A stretch of DNA of 64,000 nt from Desulfovibrio aminophilus DSM 12254 (GCF_000422565.1 NZ_AUMA01000008.1:230978-294977), one strand, 5' to 3'; counted from the stretch's first letter, positions 34,911 through 44,604 are shown. Numbers and translations are program-made. The notes: a model not told the origin generated them from the letters alone.

Positions 34911-35750
34911 GTGGACGGCGGCTCCCATATCCCGGCTCGCCAGGAACACGTCCGGCGTCGTCTGGACGCCCTGGCGGCCCATCCTCCCCAGAGCCTGGTT
35001 CTTGAAGGCGGGGGCGCGGACGAGCGCGAGACGTTGGCCCTCTATTGGGCCAAGCTGCTCAACTGCCCGGGCGGGGCCTGCGGAACCTGCGAGACCTGCC
35101 GCCAGATCGACGAGCGGGTCTTCCGCGACCTCATCCTGGTGGACGGCGCTTTCTTCGAGAGCGAGGGAGCGACCCACAAGTCGCATGTGGAGCGGGTCCG
35201 TGAACTGCGGCCCACCTGGGGCCAACCGCCGCACGGCGAGGGACGCCGGGTGACGATCTTTCCCGAGTTCCAGGACCGCAACCCCGAGATCGCCAACACC
35301 CTGCTGAAGACCCTGGAGGAGCCCCGGCCCGGGAATGTCTTCGTGCTCACCGCGCCGCAGCGCGAACGGCTCCTGCCCACCCTGGTCTCGCGCAGCTTCA
35401 TCCTGACCTTGGCTTGGCCCGACGATTCCCGCGAAGACGCCGAGGCCTCCCAGTGGGCGGATGCGCTGTACGGAGTCTGGGAGACCGGCCGGGGCTGGTT
35501 CGGTCGGACCATGGCCAAAGGCGCGGTGGACCGCGATCTGGCCCGGAGGGTGATCCTGGAAGTCATGCGCGGCCTGCGTCGGACCCTGACCGGTGAGAGC
35601 GCGTCGGGGGCCGACCGCTTGGCCCGCCGTTTCGACGCCTCGGGCCTGCGTCGTCTTGGATTGGCCCTGGGAGAAGCCCAGGACGCCCTGGAAGCCCAGG
35701 CGAATCCGACCCTGGTGCTGGACTGGCTGGCGACACGCTTCACGACATGA
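34911..35750 (+). CDS. holB: DNA polymerase III delta-prime subunit (HolB-type)
   Basis: 279 residues from GTG, with AGGA of the purA stop region as ribosome site. Clamp-loader features: zinc-binding cysteines in CPGGACGTCETC, NTLLKTLEEPRPGNVFVLTA and the LVSRSF motif of delta-prime, a non-hydrolysing stator of the clamp loader. The P-loop region (LEGGGADERETLAL) is degenerate, as expected for delta-prime. It is rather short compared with E. coli HolB (about 334). Coupling to purA may be only transcriptional. Confidence 0.85.
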   Translation: MDGGSHIPARQEHVRRRLDALAAHPPQSLVLEGGGADERETLALYWAKLLNCPGGACGTCETCRQIDERVFRDLILVDGAFFESEGATHKSHVERVRELRPTWGQPPHGEGRRVTIFPEFQDRNPEIANTLLKTLEEPRPGNVFVLTAPQRERLLPTLVSRSFILTLAWPDDSREDAEASQWADALYGVWETGRGWFGRTMAKGAVDRDLARRVILEVMRGLRRTLTGESASGADRLARRFDASGLRRLGLALGEAQDALEAQANPTLVLDWLATRFTT

Positions 35751-35830
35751 CCGCATCCTCCGCGCCTCTGTTCCGCGCCTTTCGCCGGATAATCCTTGAC
35801 AGTCCCCTCCGTCTCTGGATGAGCTGAAGC

Positions 35831-38800
35831 ATGGGGTTGGATCTGCATTCTTTGCCCGGGGCATTGGAGACCCTGAAGCGGCTGACGTTCCCCGTGCGCT
35901 CGGACTGCCTGGACGAACTGACCCGCGTGGCCGCCGTGCTGGCCCCGGCCCTGGAGGACGCCTCCCCGGCGCCGGAGGCGGTGCGCGCGGCGCATACGGT
36001 CGCCGATCTTCTCTCCGGCTGCTGCGAAAGCCTTTCGGGCAGCCGACAGGCCGTACTGGCCTCGCTCAAGGGGCTGCTGCTGCTCGGGCGGCCGGGCTGG
36101 CTGGCCGCCTCGGCCCAGGTCCAGACTTGGCGCAACCCCGCCGAGATGCTCGGAGGACGGGCCGAGAGCCTGGGGGCGGAAGCGCGTTTCTATCTGCTGC
36201 ATGAACTCCTGCGTCGCCATTGGACCTTGGAGCGGTCCGTTTCGGCCTGGGCCCGCGCCGTTCTGGAGACCCTCGGTGAAGCGCCGCCACGGGATATTTT
36301 GAAGGCCCTCGGCGTACTGGACCGCCTGGGCGACACGCCCGCGTTTCCCCTGCGCGAGACTCTGCTGCGCGGCTCCTTCCGGAACTGGCTGGAGCGCCTG
36401 CTGCGCGACCCCCTGGCCGGGGATGAACTGGCCGAGGCGGCGCGGGCCGTGCGCGGACTGGGGCACCCGGACATGAGTCGCCGTTTGGCGCGCCTCGTGG
36501 CCACTCATCCGGAGCGGAGCACCGCCGAGGTCATGGAGATTCTTTCGCGGTGTCTGGAGGCGGGCGAGACGGCCCTGTCCCAGGCGGTGCGGGCCGTGCT
36601 CAAGGTGGCCCGCAACGGGCGAGTGGCCCACTGCATGGACATTCTCATCGGCATCAACTGGCCCAGGACGGGTCAGGCCCTGGCCTTGTTCTGCCGCAAG
36701 GATCCGGGCCTGCGCCGGGCCATGGCCGCTCGGGCCGCCACGCTGCCCGAGGCCGCCTTCGAGAACTTTCTCGAGGCCTTCAAGCCCGAGGTCCGACCTG
36801 CGATCCTGGCTGAGACGCTGGCCTTCATCGCCCGGGCGGACACGGATTTCCTGCGCGCCTGCCTGGCCGTGGAAGCCGGGTCGGAAGGGTTGCCCGAGGC
36901 CCTGGACCGCTATCTGGAGAGGATGGAGACCCGCCCGGACGCCGTCGCCCGGGCCTCGGCCGCCCAGGCCGCCCGGGAATCCGGCGATCCGGCCGCACCC
37001 AGGAAGGGCTTGTTCTCCATGTTCCTGGGCGAGAAACGCCCTGAGCTGGGGGAGACCCTGGTCCACGCCCGCATGCTCAAGGACAAGAATTTCGGCGGCG
37101 CGGAACTGACGGGCGCGGTGGTCGAGGAGCGCACCCTGCAGAACGTGGTTCTCACTGGAGCGGCCTTCGACGAGGTTTCCCTGATCAAGTGCCGCCTCCT
37201 GGGCGTCGATTTCGCCGGAGCGAGGCTGCGCAAGACCGTTTTCCAGGACTGCCTGCTCTCCGGCGTGCGTTTCGAAGGGGCGGTGCTGGAACAGTGCCGC
37301 TTCAGCGGCTGCGTGCTGGAGGGCTGCGATTTCTCCGGGGCCATGTTGGAAGGCGGCGGCCTGGACGGCTGCGACCTGTCCCACTGCCGTTTCGGCGAGG
37401 CGTCCCTGGAGGGCTGTGCCTGGAACGAGAGCGAGGGCCGTCACCTCGGTCTGGCCGGAGCCTCGCTCCGGCAGGCGGCCTTCACGGCCACGGACCTGGA
37501 GGCCTCGGACTTCTCCCTGGCCGCGCTGGAGTCCTGCCGCTTCGAAGGGGTGCTGTTCACCGACTGCCTGCTGCGCGATACGGCGGTCTTGAACTGCTCC
37601 TTCGTGGAATGCCGCACTGTGGACTGCCTCTTCCCGGGCTGTCGGGTGCGCGAGAGCGACGCCCTGGAGCCCGCTCTGCTCCAGGCCCGGGCCGACACCC
37701 TGCGGCGGAGGTTGCTGGAGGCCCAGACGATCCGGTTGGAGTTGCCGCCGGAGGAGGGGACAGCGCTGCATGGACCGGCCGTGCGCCGCTGGGTGCGCCA
37801 GTGGGCCCTGGGGCGTTTCGAGCGCCGCATGCTCGGGGACAACGCCCGACGCCAGCGTCTGGCGTTGCGGCGCATGACCCCCGGCCAGGCGGAGTTTTTC
37901 CGGCTCCTGCCCTGGCTGCTGCATTCCCGCCACTTCGAGACCCGCGACGCCATCGAGAACGTCCCTTCCTGCGTCCTGGCCGGATACCGCCCGGACCTGG
38001 AGACCTTGCGGCTGGCTCGCAAGCATTTCGCCGGGGTGACGCCGCCCGAGACCCAGGCCCGGCCCGTACTGCTGGAGGCGGTCTACGCCATGGGCAGCCT
38101 GGGGAGCATCGCTCAGACCGACGCCTCGGACATGGACATCTGGGTCTGCTACGACCCGGAGGGCGTGGGCCCGGCCGAGGACGCCCGCCTGCGGCGCAAG
38201 CTGGAGGCCGTGGCCGCCTGGGCCCAGGCCGGGTTCGGGGCCGAGGTCCATTTCTTCCTCATGAGCCTGCCCTCCGTGCGGGCCAACGATTTCGGCTTCA
38301 GCGACAGCGAAAGCGCGGGAACGGCCCAGGCCCTGTTGCTCAAGGAGGAGTTCTACCGCACGGCCCTGCGGGTGGCGGGCAAGGAGCCGCTCTGGTGGCT
38401 GACCCCGCCCGGCGCGGATCGTGAAACATGGGAATCATACGGTCTGGCCGCGTCCCGGTCGCCGCTGCTGGGGCCTGGTCGAGTGGTGGACCTGGGCCGC
38501 CTGGACGCGGTGCCGCCGGAGGAGTTCTTCGGGGCGTCCCTCTGGCAGATCGTCAAGGGCCTGCACAGCCCGTACAAGTCGGTGATGAAGCTCGGCCTGC
38601 TGGAGAAGTACGCCGGACGGGACGCCTCCGGCGAACTCATGCTCTGCGACCAGATCAAGGACGCCGTGACCCGGCGTTCCCCCGCCTGGCAGGCCGACCC
38701 CTACACCGTGCTCTTCCGCAACCTGCGGGATTACTATCGCTCCCTGGACGACCAGGAGGCCGTGGACCTGCTCACCGAGTCCTTCACCCTCAAGGCGGGC

Positions 38801-39712
38801 ATCGGTTCCTTCGACGTCTCCCTGGGCTTCCCTTGCGTGGAGGAGGAGCGGAGCTTCCTGACCTTCCTGAGCGGGAAGGAGGAAATCAGCGAGGAGGCCG
38901 TGCGCGGACTGGGCCAGACCTGGAGCTTCGCCCGCTCCATGACCGCCGGGGCCACGCTGAGCCGCTTCCTCATCAAGACCTACGAGCGCATCCAGGAGCG
39001 GCTGGAGCAGGGCGGGGAGAGGGCCGGCGCGCGCATCTCTCCCGAGGATCTGACCCGGCTGGGACGGAAGATCCAGGCCAACTTCGCTCCGCGCAAGCAC
39101 AAGGTCGAGCGGGTGCCGTTCCTGGACTTGAGCGGCCATTTGTTCCCGGAGTTCTATTTCGAGGCCGAAAAGGCCCCCGGACGCCGCACCGTCTGGCTGG
39201 CCCGCGGCCAGGAGGCCGGGAGCGGCAAAATCTCCAGCAAGGACATGCAGGTGCTGCGCAAGGACACCGACCCGGCCCTGCTCCTGGCCTGGCTGGTGGT
39301 CAACGGCCTCTATTCCCCGTCCACGCACGTGCATGGGGAGCGCAGCATCGCGCCCATGTCCGTTGATGATCTGAAGAAGTCGCTCCAGGCTCTGTACGAG
39401 TTCTTCCCCCGTGAAAGCACCTTCGAGGTGGACATGGAGGAGACCCTCCGGCCGGAGCGCGTGACCCGGGCCTTCTTCATCCTCAACCTGGCCGTGCCCC
39501 AGGATGCCCAGAAGATCGTCACCGCCTCGGTGGTCTACGCCACCAACTGGGGCGAGGTCTTCTGCCTCACCGTCCGCAATCCCGACCAGAAGATACTGAA
39601 GCAGGCCTCGTCCTTCCTGCGCGACGTGCTGCCCCAGCCCCTGCCCCAGCCGCCGGAGATGGGCCTGTACATTCCCCGCAAGTCCCAGTGTCCGCGCATC
39701 CGGCTGCTCTGA
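35831..39712 (+). CDS. cyaA: Class I adenylate cyclase with central pentapeptide-repeat domain
   Basis: 1293 residues, far longer than enterobacterial CyaA (about 850). Residues 1-400: alpha-helical, possibly HEAT-like, unrecognised. Residues about 420-605: pentapeptide repeats of the A(D/N)LxX kind (VDFAGARLRKTVF, SGVRFEGAVLEQCRF, GCDFSGAMLEGGGL). From about 650: class I cyclase, with the nucleotidyltransferase motif MGSLGSIAQTDASDMDIWVC at 754-773 holding the metal-binding aspartates. The enzyme makes cAMP. The fused repeats and the long N-terminus are likely regulatory or protein-binding. The start ATG has a weak site (GAGCTGAAG). Confidence 0.85.
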   Translation: MGLDLHSLPGALETLKRLTFPVRSDCLDELTRVAAVLAPALEDASPAPEAVRAAHTVADLLSGCCESLSGSRQAVLASLKGLLLLGRPGWLAASAQVQTWRNPAEMLGGRAESLGAEARFYLLHELLRRHWTLERSVSAWARAVLETLGEAPPRDILKALGVLDRLGDTPAFPLRETLLRGSFRNWLERLLRDPLAGDELAEAARAVRGLGHPDMSRRLARLVATHPERSTAEVMEILSRCLEAGETALSQAVRAVLKVARNGRVAHCMDILIGINWPRTGQALALFCRKDPGLRRAMAARAATLPEAAFENFLEAFKPEVRPAILAETLAFIARADTDFLRACLAVEAGSEGLPEALDRYLERMETRPDAVARASAAQAARESGDPAAPRKGLFSMFLGEKRPELGETLVHARMLKDKNFGGAELTGAVVEERTLQNVVLTGAAFDEVSLIKCRLLGVDFAGARLRKTVFQDCLLSGVRFEGAVLEQCRFSGCVLEGCDFSGAMLEGGGLDGCDLSHCRFGEASLEGCAWNESEGRHLGLAGASLRQAAFTATDLEASDFSLAALESCRFEGVLFTDCLLRDTAVLNCSFVECRTVDCLFPGCRVRESDALEPALLQARADTLRRRLLEAQTIRLELPPEEGTALHGPAVRRWVRQWALGRFERRMLGDNARRQRLALRRMTPGQAEFFRLLPWLLHSRHFETRDAIENVPSCVLAGYRPDLETLRLARKHFAGVTPPETQARPVLLEAVYAMGSLGSIAQTDASDMDIWVCYDPEGVGPAEDARLRRKLEAVAAWAQAGFGAEVHFFLMSLPSVRANDFGFSDSESAGTAQALLLKEEFYRTALRVAGKEPLWWLTPPGADRETWESYGLAASRSPLLGPGRVVDLGRLDAVPPEEFFGASLWQIVKGLHSPYKSVMKLGLLEKYAGRDASGELMLCDQIKDAVTRRSPAWQADPYTVLFRNLRDYYRSLDDQEAVDLLTESFTLKAGIGSFDVSLGFPCVEEERSFLTFLSGKEEISEEAVRGLGQTWSFARSMTAGATLSRFLIKTYERIQERLEQGGERAGARISPEDLTRLGRKIQANFAPRKHKVERVPFLDLSGHLFPEFYFEAEKAPGRRTVWLARGQEAGSGKISSKDMQVLRKDTDPALLLAWLVVNGLYSPSTHVHGERSIAPMSVDDLKKSLQALYEFFPRESTFEVDMEETLRPERVTRAFFILNLAVPQDAQKIVTASVVYATNWGEVFCLTVRNPDQKILKQASSFLRDVLPQPLPQPPEMGLYIPRKSQCPRIRLL

Positions 39713-39722
39713 ACCCCGAAAA

Positions 39723-39751
39723 TTGACAGTCCCACGGTGCCGGCGTAAAAA
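39723..39751 (+). promoter_or_regulatory. Sigma-70 type promoter for the riboswitch-kimA transcript
   Basis: TTGACA (39723-39728) and TAAAAA (39746-39751) are 17 bases apart. A transcript would begin near 39758, exactly where the riboswitch-like sequence begins. Confidence 0.65.
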
Positions 39752-39756
39752 AGCCA

Positions 39757-39870
39757 TATCGCCGAATCCCGCCTGGGGCGGGAGCGGGGGAACCACCCTT
39801 TGGGGCGCATCGCCGCAAGGCGTAGGGCACTTCTCGGCCCGAGCCCGTCAGCTAACCTCGCAGGCGTCGA
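39757..39870 (+). promoter_or_regulatory. Cyclic-di-AMP riboswitch (ydaO/yuaA type)
   Basis: The leader contains, in order, the segments I recognise as conserved in the ydaO/yuaA riboswitch: CGCCGAATCCC, GGGGGAACCACC, TTTGGGGCGCATC, AGGGC, GGCCCGAGCCCGTCAGCTAA and CCTCGCAGGCG. CGCC at the start pairs with GGCG at the end to close the P1-like stem. It precedes a KimA-family potassium transporter, the classic partner: high c-di-AMP turns the transporter off. The sequence after 39870 has further hairpins (GCAGGGAGG with its inverse; TCGCCC/GGGCGA) that may form the expression platform. Confidence 0.88.
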
Positions 39871-40020
39871 GGAGACTTCCTTCCGAAGGCTGCGGGGGGA
39901 GCCTCCCTGCGGTCACGCGCGCGAGGAAAACTTCTCGCCCAGTCTTCTTCGACGGGCGAAACTCCCCTTTCCGACCGCCGCGCACCGCGCGGATTCCCCC
40001 AGCCAAGAAGGAGGGACTGC

Positions 40021-42009
40021 ATGTCCCGGTCTTCGCTGACGGCGCGCTTCCGTGCGCTTGTTCTCGGCCGCCCCCTCGATCCCGAGGATCGCGGCCTGTT
40101 CCACAAACTGGCCCTGGCCTCGTTTCTGGCCTGGGTCGGCCTGGGCGCCGACCCCCTGTCCTCGTCCTGCTACGGTCCTTCGGAGGCCTTCCTGGCCCTG
40201 GGCGGGCATCACGCCCTCTCCCTGTTCGTGGCCCTGGCCACGGTGGTCACGGTCTGCGTCATCAGCGCGAGCTACACCCAGATCATCGACCTCTTCCCCA
40301 CGGGCGGGGGCGGTTACCTGGTGGCCGGACGCCTGCTTTCGCCCTCCGTGGGAATGGTTTCCGGCTGCGCCCTGCTCATCGACTACGTGTTGACCATCAC
40401 GCTCTCCATCGCCAGCGGGGCCGACGCGGTGTTCAGCTTCCTGCCTCCATCGTGGCAGGGCGGGAAGCTGGCCTTCGCCCTCGCGGGAGTGATTCTGCTC
40501 ACCGTGCTCAACCTTCGCGGGGTCAAGGAATCCGTGAGCGTCCTCGTGCCGATCTTCCTGGCCTTCCTGGTCGGGCACGTCTTTCTCATCCTCTATGGTC
40601 TGGGCCAGCATCTGGACGGCCTGCCGGAGATCGTGTCCCGGGCAGCGGCCGACGTGGGCGCGACGCAACGGGAGCTGGGGTTCTGGGGCATGATCGCCCT
40701 CATCCTGCGGGCCTACGCCATGGGCGCGGGCACCTATACGGGCCTGGAGGCGGTGTCCAACGGCCTGCCGGTGCTGCGCGAGCCCAGGGCCCGCACCGGC
40801 AAGCGGACCATGCTCTACATGGCCCTGTCCCTGTCCTTCATGGTGGTGGGCCTGATCCTCAACTACATGCTCCACCGGGTGGAGTTCCAGCCCGGAAAGA
40901 CCTTGAACGCCGTGCTCTTCGGGGCCATGATCAGTTCCTGGGGCGTGGCCGGGCCGGTGGTCGTCTCGGCGGTGCTGGTGACCGAGGCGGCCATCCTCTT
41001 CGTCGCGGCACAGGCCGGATTCCTCGACGGCCCGCGGATCCTGGCCAACATGGCCCTGGACCGCTGGGCCCCGGCCCAGTTCGCGCACCTGAGCGACCGT
41101 CTGGTGACCCAGAACGGCATCTTGCTCATGGGCGGCGCGGCCCTGGTGCTCATGGAGATCACCGGGGGCTCGGTGGAAGTGCTTCTCGTGCTCTACAGCA
41201 TCAATGTTTTCGTTACTTTCATCCTGTCCCAGGCGGGCATGGTCCGACACTGGTGGCAGGCGCGCGGCGAGGAGCCGCACTGGCGCAAGGGGCTGCTGCT
41301 CAATGGTCTGGGTTTGGTGCTCACGGGTTTCATCCTGGCCACCATCGTGGCCGTGAAGTTCTTCGAGGGTGGCTGGGCCACCCTGGTGGTCACCGGGGCC
41401 CTGGCCGGGGCCGCGTTGCTCATCCGGCGTCACTACCGGCGAGTGGGCGCGCTGGTGCGCAAACTGGACGGGCTCAAGCAGGCGGTGGAGGAGGACATGA
41501 GCCGCCTGCCCGACAACCCGGAACCGGGCGATCTCTCCGCGCCGGCCGGCTCCTTCGCGCGCACGGCGGTGGTCCTGGTGAGCGGCTACAACGGCCTGGG
41601 GCTGCACAGCCTGCTGGCGATCCACCGACGCTTTCCCGGCGAATTCAGCAATTACGTCTTCCTTTGCGCCGGGGCCGTGGACGCGGGCGTCTATCGCGGA
41701 AAACGGGAGATGGAGGAACTGCGGGATCGGCTCTCCGACGAGTTGGGGCAGTACGTTCGGCTCATGCGGCGACGCGGCTATCACGCCGAGAGCGTGCTCG
41801 GGGTGGGCACCGACGTGGTGGAGGTGATCGCCGGTCTGGCCGAGGAGGTGGCCGAGCGCTACCCCTGGTCAGTATTCTTCGCGGGACAACTCGTGTTCCC
41901 CAGGGAATCGTTCTGGAGCAGGCTGCTGCACAACCAGGTGGTCTTCGGCGTTCAACGCAGGCTTCTGCGCCGGGCGCTGCCTTTCACCGTGCTGCCGGTC
42001 ACGGTCTGA
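40021..42009 (+). CDS. kimA: KimA/YdaO-type potassium:proton symporter (APC superfamily)
   Basis: 662 residues. About 12 membrane segments (to about residue 460) and a soluble C-terminal domain of about 190 residues. The first membrane region has GADPLSSSCYGPSEA, close to the KimA family motif; YLVAGRLLSP and GTYTGLEAVSNGLP follow. KimA imports K+ with high affinity in Firmicutes and is controlled by c-di-AMP at both RNA and protein level. The upstream riboswitch makes the same logic likely here. AAGGAGG precedes the ATG. Confidence 0.88.
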   Translation: MSRSSLTARFRALVLGRPLDPEDRGLFHKLALASFLAWVGLGADPLSSSCYGPSEAFLALGGHHALSLFVALATVVTVCVISASYTQIIDLFPTGGGGYLVAGRLLSPSVGMVSGCALLIDYVLTITLSIASGADAVFSFLPPSWQGGKLAFALAGVILLTVLNLRGVKESVSVLVPIFLAFLVGHVFLILYGLGQHLDGLPEIVSRAAADVGATQRELGFWGMIALILRAYAMGAGTYTGLEAVSNGLPVLREPRARTGKRTMLYMALSLSFMVVGLILNYMLHRVEFQPGKTLNAVLFGAMISSWGVAGPVVVSAVLVTEAAILFVAAQAGFLDGPRILANMALDRWAPAQFAHLSDRLVTQNGILLMGGAALVLMEITGGSVEVLLVLYSINVFVTFILSQAGMVRHWWQARGEEPHWRKGLLLNGLGLVLTGFILATIVAVKFFEGGWATLVVTGALAGAALLIRRHYRRVGALVRKLDGLKQAVEEDMSRLPDNPEPGDLSAPAGSFARTAVVLVSGYNGLGLHSLLAIHRRFPGEFSNYVFLCAGAVDAGVYRGKREMEELRDRLSDELGQYVRLMRRRGYHAESVLGVGTDVVEVIAGLAEEVAERYPWSVFFAGQLVFPRESFWSRLLHNQVVFGVQRRLLRRALPFTVLPVTV

Positions 42010-42023
42010 GCGGGCGGGGTGGG

Positions 42024-43163
42024 TCAGTCGGCGTCCAACCCGCGCAGACGGGCGGCCGAGGACAGGCCCTTGAAGGCCGCTCCGAGTGGCGCCTGGAAGG
42101 GCTTCTTGAAAAGCTCGGTGTAGAGCTTCTTGGCTTCCTCGAAAAATGGATTGAGGTCCAGGGCCCGGGAGATGTTCTCCCGGGCCTCGGCCTCCTGTCC
42201 GAGGAGATGCTGAGCCTTGCCGAGGTTGAAGTGAATCTGCTCGTCGTCCGGGGTCATTTCGAGGGCACGGAAATAGGCTTCCACGGCCCCCGCCAAGTCG
42301 CCGTCGCGGCGCAGTTTGAGCCCGAGCAGCTTGTAGGGGTTGTGGGCCTCGCGGTTGTGTTTGAGCACCTGGATGAAGGTCAACCTGGCCTCTTCAAAAC
42401 GGTCCAGCTGGGCCAGAACCTCGGCGGCCTTCTCGATGTTCGTCTTGTAGCGTTCGAAATCTCCCCGGGCCTTGTAGGCCTCGGCCAGCCCCTTGTAGGC
42501 CTCGGCGAAGAGTTCATTGTACTTGATGGCCTTCTGAAAGGCGACCACGGCCTTGGCGTATTCCTTCTTCACCAGGAAGGAACAACCCATGTCGTAGTAG
42601 AACTGGGCCTCGTTGCCCCCGCTGATGATCTCCTCGTAGTGCTCGGCGGCGGCCTTGTGGTCGCCCTGTTCGGCCAGGGCCCGGGCCTTTTCCATCCGTA
42701 CACGCTGCTCTTCCGGGTAGTCGGCCATGCGTTTGGCCGCCACGAGATAGCGCTCCAGGGTCTTGGGAGCGTATGGCCGGATCACGTATCCCGAGCAGCC
42801 CTGGCCGATGGCGTCCAGGACGTATTCCCGGCTGTTCATGAGCGAGACCATGATTACCGGCAGGCTGCGCCGCTTCAGTTCCCCGCGGATTTTTCCCAAA
42901 AAATCCAGGCCGGTCATGTCGGCAAGTCCCGAGTCGCAGAGAACGAGATCGACCCCGTGACGCTCGATTTGGTCCAGGGCTGCCTGACCCTTCTCGAACA
43001 CCTGGATCACGCTTGGTGCGAACAGCCGCAGGATCCTCTTGTCGATTTTTGCGTGGATTTTGTTGCCGCTGAGCACCGCGACCCGATCGAAGGCCTGGAA
43101 GGCCGTTCTGCCGCTGCCGCTGGACTGTTCGTTCATCCTGGCGGCATTACTCGCTCTTTGCAT
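42024..43163 (-). CDS. Receiver domain-TPR protein
   Basis: 379 residues. A CheY-like receiver (about 25-150) has phospho-acceptor D in LVLCDSGLADMTG, and MVSL plus RPYAPK in place of the usual T and KP, so the switch residues deviate. Then about five TPR units (HYEEIISGGNEAQFYYDMGC, YAKAVVAFQKAIKYNELFAE and others). No DNA-binding output. Similar architectures in sulfate reducers act in protein interaction. The start may be ATG 43163 or the ATG nine codons later (43136); neither has a strong ribosome site. The stop lies 14 bases from the convergent kimA stop. Confidence 0.78.
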   Translation of the reverse strand: MQRASNAARMNEQSSGSGRTAFQAFDRVAVLSGNKIHAKIDKRILRLFAPSVIQVFEKGQAALDQIERHGVDLVLCDSGLADMTGLDFLGKIRGELKRRSLPVIMVSLMNSREYVLDAIGQGCSGYVIRPYAPKTLERYLVAAKRMADYPEEQRVRMEKARALAEQGDHKAAAEHYEEIISGGNEAQFYYDMGCSFLVKKEYAKAVVAFQKAIKYNELFAEAYKGLAEAYKARGDFERYKTNIEKAAEVLAQLDRFEEARLTFIQVLKHNREAHNPYKLLGLKLRRDGDLAGAVEAYFRALEMTPDDEQIHFNLGKAQHLLGQEAEARENISRALDLNPFFEEAKKLYTELFKKPFQAPLGAAFKGLSSAARLRGLDAD

Positions 43164-43247
43164 CAGGCGTCAACAGGGGCGGCGGTTTTGGATCGTCGCG
43201 ATCCCGGACCCCGTCACCGCGCGTAAATCGCCTCCCTCCGCTCCGAC

Positions 43248-43281
43248 ACGCTCCCGCCTTTGGGCCGGGAGCGTTTTTTTT
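43248..43281 (+). terminator. Orphan rho-independent terminator, plus strand
   Basis: ACGCTCCCG pairs with CGGGAGCGT around a short loop, then eight T. The only plus-strand gene upstream is kimA, more than 1.2 kb away behind an opposite-strand gene. A short unannotated plus-strand transcript (43.16-43.28 kb) could end here, or antisense read-through from kimA. Confidence 0.8.
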
Positions 43282-43471
43282 CGCCCGCGCCCCTCCGCCA
43301 ACTGACCTCGGACTCCGGGAGGCCACAATGCCGCTTGTGCGCCTTTCCGATTCGCGCGCCGCTTCGCTCCCGTGTTCCGGCCGCTCCCCACCCACAACGC
43401 CCATTGTGCCACGAGCTTTGCGGTCTAGAAAAATAATATAACTATATCAACATATTAAGAGTGAAAAATGC

Positions 43472-43489
43472 TTGGCACGCTTGTGGCTA
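43472..43489 (+). promoter_or_regulatory. Sigma-54 promoter of the formamidase unit
   Basis: TTGGCACGCTTGTGGCTA has GG and GC ten bases apart with TTGGCAC as a perfect -24. The region from 43430 is AT-rich and contains TAATAT...ATATTA inverted arms that could bind the activator. The formamidase gene starts 82 bp downstream. Confidence 0.8.
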
Positions 43490-43570
43490 TTCCCGATCAA
43501 ACACTGACTGGCCAGTCATGACGGTAGGCAAGAAGCATCACTGAACGACACAACCACCAGGAGAATCACA

Positions 43571-44575
43571 ATGGGTAGCATCGGAAGTATCAGCAGACCG
43601 ACTGAAGGCATGTTGATGGGCCTGGTTCAGTATCCCGTTCCGGTCATCAACTCCCGCAAGGAGATCGAGGCCAGCATCGACCGCATCTGCGCCGCCACCG
43701 CCGCCACCAAGGCCGGCTATCCGGGCATGGATCTCATCGTGTGGCCGGAATACAGCAGCCAGGGCCTGAACACCAAGAAGTGGGTCACCGACGAGTTCCT
43801 GCTCGACGTGGAAGGCCCCCTGTTCCAGCGCTACGCCCAGACCTGTAAGGAGAACGACGTCTGGGGCGTGTTCTCCATCATGGAGCGCAACCCGAACAAG
43901 AACCAGATGCCGTACAACACCGCGGTCATCTTCAACAACAAGGGCGAGCTCGCCCTGAAGTACCGCAAGCTGAACCCCTGGGTTCCGATCGAGCCCTGGA
44001 TGCCCGGCGACCTCGGCCAGCCCGTGTGCGAAGGCCCCGGCGGCAGCAAGCTCTCGATCTGCATCTGCCACGACGGCATGTTCCCGGAGCAGGCCCGCGA
44101 AGCCGCCTACAACGGCTGCAACGTGTACATCCGCATCTCCGGCTACAGCACCCAGGTCAACGAGCAGTGGATCCTGACCAACCGTTCCAACGCTTGGCAC
44201 AACCTGATGTACACCGCCGCGGTCAACCTGGCCGGTTACGACGGCGTCTTCTACTACTTCGGCGAAGGCCAGATCTGCAACTTCGACGGCACGACCCTGG
44301 TTCAGGGACATCGCAACCCCTGGGAGATCGTGACCGGCGAAGTGTTCCCCAAGATGGCCGACCAGGCCCGCACGGACTGGGGTCTGGAGAACAACATCTA
44401 CAACGTCGGCACTCGCGGCTACGTGGCGCAGCCCGGCGGCGTGAAGGAATGCCCCTACAACTGGGTCAAGGACTTCGCCAAGGGCAAGTACCATCTGCCT
44501 TGGGAAGACAAGATCAAGATCAAGGACGGCACGATCTACGGCTACCCCACCACCGGCGGTCGCTTCGGCCTGTAA
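43571..44575 (+). CDS. amiF: Formamidase AmiF
   Basis: 334 residues, the exact length of the Helicobacter AmiF type, and starting MGSIGSI. The nitrilase-fold catalytic triad is in the known places: E60 (IVWPEYSSQ), K133 (KYRKLNPW) and C166 (SICICHDGM). [18 protein letters not shown] and [10 protein letters not shown] are also characteristic. It hydrolyses formamide to formate and ammonia in the cytoplasm. The ribosome site is AGGAG. A sigma-54 promoter lies upstream and a terminator 30 bases downstream, so expression can be separated from the following transporter gene. Confidence 0.96.
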   Translation: MGSIGSISRPTEGMLMGLVQYPVPVINSRKEIEASIDRICAATAATKAGYPGMDLIVWPEYSSQGLNTKKWVTDEFLLDVEGPLFQRYAQTCKENDVWGVFSIMERNPNKNQMPYNTAVIFNNKGELALKYRKLNPWVPIEPWMPGDLGQPVCEGPGGSKLSICICHDGMFPEQAREAAYNGCNVYIRISGYSTQVNEQWILTNRSNAWHNLMYTAAVNLAGYDGVFYYFGEGQICNFDGTTLVQGHRNPWEIVTGEVFPKMADQARTDWGLENNIYNVGTRGYVAQPGGVKECPYNWVKDFAKGKYHLPWEDKIKIKDGTIYGYPTTGGRFGL

Positions 44576-44604
44576 TCGTCCAGGCCCCGCAAAGTGTCTT
44601 GTCG

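Noticed and set aside
35042..38251. A 1069-codon minus-strand open frame opposite holB and cyaA
   Set aside because: Antisense shadow of GC-rich coding DNA; its sequence has no domain and the plus-strand genes are unambiguous.
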